Program-made: the position numbers and the translations under genes
DNA from: Phycisphaerae bacterium
GTDB taxonomy: Bacteria; Planctomycetota; Phycisphaerae; UBA1845; Fen-1342
Reading direction: 5' to 3'
DNA length: 11,320 bases
Assembly: GCA_016935035.1 (NCBI GenBank)
Contig: JAFGRR010000216.1
Coordinates: 1 to 11,320 of the forward strand
In this document: piece by piece, positions 6,240 through 11,320 of the stretch
Numbering within the stretch: the stretch's first letter is position 1
Layout: each line of letters begins with the position of its first letter
Notes under the pieces: generated by a model
The model's database searches: none
Seen by the model: only the letters and a program-made list of their open reading frames with translations
What the model was told of the DNA's origin: nothing

Positions 6240-7085
6240 TCACTTCGCGGCGCACTTGCACTCGTGCTGCATGCGATCGACGGCGGCTTTTTCCTGGTCG
6301 CGATAGGCGCTCAGGCGGTCCCAAAGCTCGTCGAAATCAACCTCGTGCCCGTCGAACTCGGGGCCGTCAACGCATGCGAACTTGGTCTTGCCGCCGACCG
6401 ACACGCGACAGCCGCCGCACATCCCGGTGCCGTCCACCATGATCGGGTTGAGCGAGACGATGGTCTTGATGCCGGACTCACGAGTGAGGTCGGCGATGGC
6501 CCGCATCATCGGCACCGGACCGGCACAATACACCGCGCCAACCGGCCGCTCCTTGTCCGCCAGCAGCTCGCGCAGCTTGTCGGCGACGGTGCCCTTGAAG
6601 CCGTGGCTGCCGTCATCGGTCGTGGCGTAGACCGCGTCTGAGACGGCCTTCAGATCGTCCTCGAGGACGACGAGCTCCTTGGTGCGGCCGCCGGTGATTG
6701 CCGACACGTAATTGCCCGCCTCGCGCAAGGCGCGGGCCAGCGGGTAGATGACGGCGGTGCCGACGCCGCCACCGACCACGACGGCGTGTCCGACCTTTTC
6801 GATTTCGGTCGGCTCGCCGAGTGGGCCCATGACGTCGCTGATGGAGTCGCCTTTCTCCTTCTTGCAGAGTTCGATTGTCGTCTTACCGATGGCCTTGACG
6901 ATGATCTCGATGAAGCCCTGCTGGTTGTCGGAGTGGGCGATGGTCAGCGGAATGCGCTCGCCGGTCTCGCTCAGCCGCAGGATGATGAACTGCCCGGGCT
7001 GGCGGTGCTTGGCGACGAGCGGGGCGTCGATTCGGAACCATTTCACGTCGGAAGCCAGTTGTTTGGCGTCGAGAATCTTGAACAT
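6240..7085 (-). CDS. nfnA: NfnA: small subunit of NADH-dependent ferredoxin:NADP+ oxidoreductase
   Basis: The protein has 281 residues, the normal length for this ferredoxin-reductase-like subunit. It carries FAD, the NAD(H) site and a 2Fe-2S cluster, and passes electrons to and from NfnB. Visible: FAD-binding RIPLT (44-48); nucleotide-binding GGGVGTA (105-111); YCAGPVPMM (186-194); cluster region VDGTGMCGGC...FACVDGPEFDG with C223, C226 and C238 (family members use an aspartate as a further ligand, and D218 is nearby). The ATG at 7085 was chosen because GGGG lies six bases before it and the family begins with a lysine-rich strand like MFKILDAKQL; starts at 7097 or 7166 add unlike sequence. 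Dihydroorotate dehydrogenase electron-transfer subunits (PyrK) are related, but this is longer and is followed by nfnB. A sigma-54 promoter lies upstream. Confidence 0.93.
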   Translation of the reverse strand: MFKILDAKQLASDVKWFRIDAPLVAKHRQPGQFIILRLSETGERIPLTIAHSDNQQGFIEIIVKAIGKTTIELCKKEKGDSISDVMGPLGEPTEIEKVGHAVVVGGGVGTAVIYPLARALREAGNYVSAITGGRTKELVVLEDDLKAVSDAVYATTDDGSHGFKGTVADKLRELLADKERPVGAVYCAGPVPMMRAIADLTRESGIKTIVSLNPIMVDGTGMCGGCRVSVGGKTKFACVDGPEFDGHEVDFDELWDRLSAYRDQEKAAVDRMQHECKCAAK

Positions 7086-7161
7086 GCGGTGCCCCATATG
7101 AGACGAGTTCCGCCGGCGCGAACAGTGACCGGCCTGCAAGCGACATTGCGGTCGGCAAAAG

Positions 7162-7177
7162 TGCAAGTCTCGTGCCA
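7162..7177 (-). promoter_or_regulatory. sigma-54 (RpoN) -24/-12 promoter of nfnA-nfnB
   Basis: On the minus strand the sequence TGGCACGAGACTTGCA matches the published sigma-54 consensus TGGCACG-R-N3-TTGC-W at every defined position, with GG and GC exactly ten bases apart. The predicted start near 7151 leaves a leader of about 65 bases to the nfnA ATG. Initiation would require a bacterial enhancer-binding protein and ATP hydrolysis. No such activator is in the window. Confidence 0.8.
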
Positions 7178-7189
7178 GACGCCACCTGT

Positions 7190-7206
7190 GTTTAGTGGCG
7201 CTAAAC
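7190..7206. promoter_or_regulatory. inverted repeat upstream of the sigma-54 promoter, candidate operator
   Basis: GTTTAG-TGGCG-CTAAAC: perfect 6-bp arms with a 5-base spacer, centred roughly 47 bases upstream of the predicted nfnA start and 180 bases before the glycosyltransferase ORF. An overlapping hairpin pairs GCCAC (7181-7185) with GTGGC (7195-7199). It does not match Rex, Fnr or LexA sites that I know. It could bind a regulator of either divergent gene. Confidence 0.45.
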
Positions 7207-7308
7207 TGCGATGTGGCATCCGCCGACGGAATTCAGTGTGGAAAATGACGCAGGTGTGTGGCGACCGTGCGCGATGTTGCGCCCAGGGCCGCCGCGGTGG
7301 CCTGTGGC

Positions 7309-7337
7309 TGGACACAAAATGGGCCAGCAGTTACAAG
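7309..7337 (+). promoter_or_regulatory. candidate sigma-70 promoter of the TPR-glycosyltransferase
   Basis: TGGACA (7309-7314, five of six) and TACAAG (7332-7337, four of six) lie 17 bases apart, giving a predicted start near 7344 and a leader of about 32 bases. The rest of the 290-base divergent region 7086-7375 holds no gene that I can support. Confidence 0.4.
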
Positions 7338-7375
7338 GTGCGGTCGGATGCCAGATCGCCGTGCCGTGACGAGGA

Positions 7376-9850
7376 ATGGCCCAGAGCGTGCTTATGAACG
7401 TGCCTGACCAGCAGCCGACCATTGCCGCCGAGCCGGCCCGGGCCGGCTGTTCAAGCAGCCTGATTCGCCGGGAGCATCTGTTGCTCGGGCTGGTGTTCCT
7501 GCTGGCTCTCGGCATGCGTCTGTGGCACCTGTCGGGGCAGGCGTCGCACAACCCGATGTTCAACACGCCGACGCTGGACGAGGGCCAGCACGACGAGTGG
7601 GCGCGGCTTATCGCGTCTGGGGCGGGGCTGGGCGCCAAGCCGTTCTTCCGGGCACCGTTGTACTACTACGCGCTGGCCGGACTGTACGCCATCGCCGGGC
7701 CGAACGTTGCCGTGGCGCGTTTCCTGGGCTGCGTGATTGGAGCGCTGTCGTGCTATCTGATTGCCCGTATGGGAGCGGCGTTGGGCGGCTTTCGGACCGG
7801 GCTCGTCGCTGGGCTGATCGCGGCCGTCTACTGGCCGATGATCTACTTCGACGACTTGTTGCTGACGGTCGTGCTCGAGGTCTTCTTCAACACACTGATG
7901 TTGCTGCTGCTGGTGTATGCGATGCAGCGGAAGTCGGCGTGGCTGTTCTTCATGGCTGGGATCGTGTGGGGGTTGTCGGCCATCACACGGCCGACGGTCC
8001 TGACAATCGCGCCGCTCATGCTGCTGTGGGTGTGGTTCGGCAGCGGTGGCAAATGGCCGCGGTTGCGCGGCTTTAGCAACGCACTGCTCGTCCTCGCGGG
8101 AGCTGTGCTCGTGATTGCGCCGGTGACAATCCGCAACCGCGTTGTCGGCGGTGAGTGGGCACTGATCGCGACTAGCGGCGGTATCAACTTCTGCATGGGG
8201 AACAATCCGGAGTCGGACGGCATGAGCGCCACGATTCCAGGCCTGCGGTCAAGCCTGGCCGCCGGCACCGAGGATTGGCGCCTGGTCGCCTCGCTCGAAC
8301 TCGGACACATGCCGACCGAGCAGGAGGCCTCGCGCTATTGGGGGCACCGGGCTGTTGAGTGGATCACCTCCGACCCGGCGGCGTGGGCAAAGCTGCTGAT
8401 GCGCAAGTTCCGCCTGTTCTGGAGCCCGGTCGAAATCACGAACAACATGCCGATTCGGTTTTTTGCGGGACTATCGCCGTCGTCGGCGCTCTATTGGATC
8501 GGTTTCCCGATTGTGGCGTGCCTGGGATTGGCGGGTCTGGTGTCGCTGCGCGGATCGTGGCGGCTGTGGTTGCTGCCGGTGTTGTTTATGGTGGCGACGA
8601 TGCTCACCGTAATAGCGTTCTTCTGTCCGGGGCGGTTTCGGTTGCCGGCGGCGCCGGTGCTGATCTTGTTGACCGCGCAGGGGCTGGTCTGGCTGCCGGG
8701 CGTATGGCGCCGGCGGTCGTTCCGTGAATTGGGGGCTTATGTTGGAATCGCCTGTCTCGCCGCCATTTTCCTGGCGACTAATCCGCCGGAGCGTCGGCCG
8801 TATCTGCGGCACAACACTGCCATGGGTCACTTCAACATGAGCGTGGCCTATCGTAACGAACTCGATGACGATCCGACGCTGATTGACAAGGTGGTTGAAG
8901 AACTGCGTCAAGGGCTGGAGATCGAACCTGATTCCGCCCGGCTGCACGTATCGCTGGCCGAGGCTTATGAGCTGAAGGGCGACCAAACGCAAGCTGGTCG
9001 CGAATTCGCCGCCGCCGTGAAGCTCGACTCCCGTAATCCGGAGATGCTGGCGCGCTATGGCCAGTATCTGGACGCGATCGGCAGATACGGCGAGGCCGTT
9101 GAGCAATACACCGCCGCCTTGGACGCCAACCCGGCGCGTACCGATCTGAGCATCGCGGTGGCGCAGTCGCTTGCCAGCGCCGGCGATTTTGAGAAGGCCA
9201 TCACCACATTGCGTGATGCCATCCAACGGCACGATTACGCGCTTGATCTCAGACTGGCACTGGCTCGCGTACTCAACAAAGCCGGCCAGCAGCAGGCGTC
9301 GGCGGAAGAGTATCAGTCGATTCTCGAAACCTGGCCGGACCGTCCCGACATCATGCTTGAACTCGGCGCGGTGTTCTTCCAGGTCGGGCAGTTTGAACAG
9401 GCTGCTGAGCAATGGGGCGCGGTGGTTCGCCTGCAACCCAGTCATGGCGTGGCGGCTCACAACCTGGCGCTGGCGGAGTGGCGAGTCGGGCGCTACGCCG
9501 ACGCGATCGCGACGCTGCGCGCGTATCTGCGTTTGTGTCCGGATGATGTCACCGCGGCTAGCGCACTCGCGACACGTCTGGCTACCGGGCCGGATGCGAC
9601 GCTGCGCGACGGCGCCGAAGCCGTGCGGCTGGCACAACATGCCGTCAGCGTGGCGGGTGGTCCGCGGGCCGACTTGCTGGAGACGCTGGCGTCCGCGTAT
9701 GCCGAGGCCGGGCGTTTTGACGATGCCGTTGCCACCGCCCGTCAGGCTCTGGAGCTTGCTCGGCGCAGTGGCCAGACCAGCATTGCCACTCGTCTGGAAT
9801 CTCGCATTCAGCTCTATCACCAAGGCCGCAGCTTCCACCAGTCGCCGTAG
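7376..9850 (+). CDS. GT39/ArnT-like membrane glycosyltransferase fused to a C-terminal TPR array
   Basis: The protein has 824 residues. The N-terminal half (about 33-466) is a polytopic GT-C fold: TM1 about 35-50, then an outer loop with the acidic pair D68-E69 (TLDEGQHDEWA) and an FFRAPLYYY motif (90-98), the signature of PMT/ArnT transferases that use lipid-phosphate-linked sugars. Further helices lie near 112-130, 140-157, 162-181, 189-217, 234-251, 374-390, 397-416, 424-440 and 451-467. Residues 482-815 form a TPR array (for example AEAYELKGDQTQAGREFAAAVKLDS, AVFFQVGQFEQAAEQWGAVVRLQP, ASAYAEAGRFDDAVATARQALELA), likely on the outer face. Donor and acceptor are unknown; protein O-glycosylation or lipid glycosylation are candidates. 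GAGGA directly touches ATG-7376, too close to serve it, so GTG-7388 or ATG-7394 may be the real start. Confidence 0.88.
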   Translation: MAQSVLMNVPDQQPTIAAEPARAGCSSSLIRREHLLLGLVFLLALGMRLWHLSGQASHNPMFNTPTLDEGQHDEWARLIASGAGLGAKPFFRAPLYYYALAGLYAIAGPNVAVARFLGCVIGALSCYLIARMGAALGGFRTGLVAGLIAAVYWPMIYFDDLLLTVVLEVFFNTLMLLLLVYAMQRKSAWLFFMAGIVWGLSAITRPTVLTIAPLMLLWVWFGSGGKWPRLRGFSNALLVLAGAVLVIAPVTIRNRVVGGEWALIATSGGINFCMGNNPESDGMSATIPGLRSSLAAGTEDWRLVASLELGHMPTEQEASRYWGHRAVEWITSDPAAWAKLLMRKFRLFWSPVEITNNMPIRFFAGLSPSSALYWIGFPIVACLGLAGLVSLRGSWRLWLLPVLFMVATMLTVIAFFCPGRFRLPAAPVLILLTAQGLVWLPGVWRRRSFRELGAYVGIACLAAIFLATNPPERRPYLRHNTAMGHFNMSVAYRNELDDDPTLIDKVVEELRQGLEIEPDSARLHVSLAEAYELKGDQTQAGREFAAAVKLDSRNPEMLARYGQYLDAIGRYGEAVEQYTAALDANPARTDLSIAVAQSLASAGDFEKAITTLRDAIQRHDYALDLRLALARVLNKAGQQQASAEEYQSILETWPDRPDIMLELGAVFFQVGQFEQAAEQWGAVVRLQPSHGVAAHNLALAEWRVGRYADAIATLRAYLRLCPDDVTAASALATRLATGPDATLRDGAEAVRLAQHAVSVAGGPRADLLETLASAYAEAGRFDDAVATARQALELARRSGQTSIATRLESRIQLYHQGRSFHQSP
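8819..9820 (+). other. TPR array of the glycosyltransferase
   Basis: Residues 482-815 consist of roughly nine degenerate 34-residue TPR units. They keep the small-residue pattern (A-Y/L-x-x-x-G-x-x-x-x-A) and often end in Pro (LEIEPDSA, VRLQPSH, LDANPART). The array follows directly after the last predicted helix and is separated from it by a short PPERRPYLRHN linker. Confidence 0.8.
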
Positions 9851-10003
9851 CCAGCAACGACACCAGGCGGGACCCTTCCCTGAAAAAACTGCGGGAATTG
9901 CCGGCATGTAGCCTAAATGCCCGTCGGGTGTACGCCGATAACAAGGGGGAAAGTCAATTCGGTGAATCTACCAGTCGCTTCGTACTTGTTAAGAGGGCCG
10001 TGA

Positions 10004-11179
10004 ATGATGCACAGGAACCGGTTTGTGAACGTGTTGATTATCACGTGGCTTCTCATCGGCGCGCTGGGTGGTTGCCCATTTGGAACCGCGACAGTTGATA
10101 GTGGTGATACGACGGGCGATCCCAATTCGCCAAGCGGCTCGTCAACTGATCCCAACACTGCCTCCGTCGATCCGAACGCCGTCACCGGCGACCCGAATTC
10201 CACAACGTCGGATCCCAACAGCACGACCGCTGACCCAAACAGCGCGGTAGCCGATCCGAATGAGGTGCCGTTCACGCCGGACTACACGGTTGCCGAGCCG
10301 GCTGATCCGCCGGCCGCCAGCCCGCCTGCGGACACCGGGGCGTTGGTGGTGCAAGCGATTGTGAACGCGGCCACGCGTTACTACGACGTCTACGAGGCGC
10401 CGAATGGCGCTGAAGTTGCCGGCTACAAGGAAGTTGACACGGCGGTCTACTTGCCGCCGGGTCTGTACAAGCTGACGCAGTACTTCAACGCCTCGTTCAT
10501 CTGGGACAGCGATGTTGAGATTACGGCCGGCGCAACGACGACTGTCACGCTCGGGGCCATCGAGCTGGTGACTGTCGCAAACGCCTCTGATGGTTACTTC
10601 GACATCTACAGCCCCGGCGGGGCAGTGCAGTTTGCCAGCTATAACGAGCCGAATGTGTTCATCTCCGCACCGGCGGGCACGTACACGCTCAAGGAGTACT
10701 TCAACGCCGGCTTCAGCTATGCGACCAGCGTTGTCGTCGCCGAAGGGGCAGTGACGACCGTTGAGATGGGCGGCATCAAACTGATCTCGGTGCCGGGTTC
10801 CGTGGATGCCAACTACGGCATTTACAACCGGGCGGGCACGATCACCTTCGCGTCGTACAACGAGCCCGACATCATCATCACGGCGCCGCCCGGGGTTTAT
10901 ACGTTGAAGGAGTATTTCAACGCGGGGTTCACGTATGCGAACAACGTGCAGGTGACCGCCGGCGAGGTTACCGAGGTCGAGATGGGTGCCATCCGTTACA
11001 ACGGGCCATTCAGCTATGACATCTACTCGGGCGGCAACCTGGTGTCGTCGTACAATGACGCCGGTACGATCGTCACGGCGCCGCCGGGCACGTACCTGCT
11101 GACCAAGTACTACGACCCGGATACCGTGCTGGCCGGGCACGTAGTCGTAACGGCCGGCGCGATCACCGACGCTCCGTAG
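10004..11179 (+). CDS. secreted lipoprotein with DPN linker and four tandem beta-rich repeats
   Basis: The protein has 391 residues. ATG-10004 has GAGGG six bases upstream. A signal peptide (basic RNR, hydrophobic VNVLIITWLLIGA) ends in a lipobox LGG-C24, so the mature protein should be lipid-anchored. Residues 39-86 are a low-complexity linker with seven DPN units, the last six exactly seven residues apart. Residues 112-391 hold four related repeats marked by YYDVY (126), YFDIY (198), NYGIY (270) and SYDIY (337), each continuing with an APPGTY-L-YFNAGF core and a V-V-AG-TT-V-MG-I strand. The fold is probably a beta-sandwich of carboxypeptidase-regulatory or PEGA type. The function is unknown: a surface-exposed structural or binding protein. 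The fourth repeat stops at ITDAP, one strand short. A terminator follows. Confidence 0.85.
   Translation: MMHRNRFVNVLIITWLLIGALGGCPFGTATVDSGDTTGDPNSPSGSSTDPNTASVDPNAVTGDPNSTTSDPNSTTADPNSAVADPNEVPFTPDYTVAEPADPPAASPPADTGALVVQAIVNAATRYYDVYEAPNGAEVAGYKEVDTAVYLPPGLYKLTQYFNASFIWDSDVEITAGATTTVTLGAIELVTVANASDGYFDIYSPGGAVQFASYNEPNVFISAPAGTYTLKEYFNAGFSYATSVVVAEGAVTTVEMGGIKLISVPGSVDANYGIYNRAGTITFASYNEPDIIITAPPGVYTLKEYFNAGFTYANNVQVTAGEVTEVEMGAIRYNGPFSYDIYSGGNLVSSYNDAGTIVTAPPGTYLLTKYYDPDTVLAGHVVVTAGAITDAP
10118..10261 (+). repeat. 21-base coding repeat (DPN units)
   Basis: GAT/GAC-CC-AAT/AAC codons for DPN recur at 10118, 10148, 10169, 10190, 10211, 10232 and 10253; the last six are 21 bases apart. This is a slippage-prone coding microsatellite within the lipoprotein linker. 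Confidence 0.8.
10337..11176 (+). repeat. four tandem protein repeats of about 67-80 residues
   Basis: Approximate units are 10337-10576, 10577-10792, 10793-10999 and 11000-11176. Units 2 and 3 share LKEYFNAGF exactly, yet four of those nine codons differ synonymously, so the duplication is old and protein-level selection has kept it. Confidence 0.75.
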
Positions 11180-11218
11180 CGGCGTCGCAACCGGTCGGAC
11201 AATCGATGCAGTCAATGC

Positions 11219-11243
11219 AACGGCCCGCGAAACGCGGGCCGTT
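11219..11243 (+). terminator. hairpin terminator after the lipoprotein gene
   Basis: AACGGCCCGCG (11219-11229), loop AAA, CGCGGGCCGTT (11233-11243): a perfect 11-bp GC-rich stem about 40 bases after the stop codon. The T-run continues only to 11244, so the U-tract is short and termination efficiency is uncertain. Confidence 0.65.
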
Positions 11244-11289
11244 TGCCATAGATGGGGCGTGATTTGGTGGCGACGAGGCCTTTTCAGTC

Positions 11290-11311
11290 CCCCATCCCTG
11301 AAGGGATGGGG
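11290..11311. repeat. palindrome at the right edge, repeat-type element
   Basis: CCCCATCCCT (11290-11299), GA, AGGGATGGGG (11302-11311): a perfect 10-bp stem with a two-base turn, followed by CACCC. It is preceded by TTTT (11281-11284), which on the minus strand is a run of A. It differs from the families at 4531 and 6211. It looks like a third class of dispersed palindrome, or the terminator of a gene beyond the window. Confidence 0.55.
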
Positions 11312-11320
11312 CACCCGGCT

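Noticed and set aside
8471..9907. minus-strand ORF of 478 codons
   Set aside because: It is antisense to the TPR-glycosyltransferase, whose helices and TPR pattern are clear; the shadow has no recognisable domain.
10118..10261. regularly spaced repeat that could suggest a CRISPR array
   Set aside because: The 21-base period is in frame and encodes DPN units; there are no spacers and no cas genes.
10142..11314. minus-strand ORF of 390 codons
   Set aside because: Its Val/Arg/Gly repeats mirror the tandem repeats of the lipoprotein on the plus strand, and it would run through the terminator hairpin.

Overview
The window is GC-rich bacterial DNA, most consistent with a planctomycete-type bacterium, possibly the Phycisphaerae side. 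This placement is an inference from style, not from a marker gene. The clues are a lipoprotein with a DPN-rich linker, a membrane glycosyltransferase fused to TPRs, short REP-like palindromes between genes, and a perfect sigma-54 promoter. No rRNA, tRNA, CRISPR array, transposase or integrase is visible.

Left part (1-990): an unexplained edge region, then a minus-strand pair of small Cys-rich proteins whose base composition differs from the neighbours. One (635-883) is a CxxC/CxxC putative metal-binding protein of an uncharacterised family. The other (182-505 or longer) is an orphan frame that continues, in the same frame, from just after the first gene's stop and has no ordinary start codon near its apparent beginning. 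Upstream of them lies a minus-strand ABC exporter (991-3150) with a PDZ-like domain in its first extracytoplasmic loop.

Middle (3151-7085): a divergently transcribed sugar aminotransferase of the DegT/DnrJ/EryC1/StrS family (3272-4387), then a convergent intergenic block of palindromes. Next is a minus-strand nfnA-nfnB pair (7085 down to 4632) for the flavin-based electron-bifurcating NADH-dependent ferredoxin:NADP+ oxidoreductase. The pair is separated by a cluster of hairpins. Upstream of nfnA is an exact -24/-12 sigma-54 promoter with a palindrome just behind it. NfnAB suggests a ferredoxin-linked, probably anaerobic or facultative, metabolism.

Right part (7376-11320): an 824-residue polytopic glycosyltransferase (GT39/ArnT-like) with a long C-terminal TPR array, then a secreted lipoprotein with seven DPN units and four tandem beta-rich repeats. 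A strong hairpin terminator follows, and another genomic-repeat-type palindrome lies at the right edge. The aminotransferase, TPR-glycosyltransferase, exporter and lipoprotein all point to envelope or surface-glycan work, but they are not one operon.
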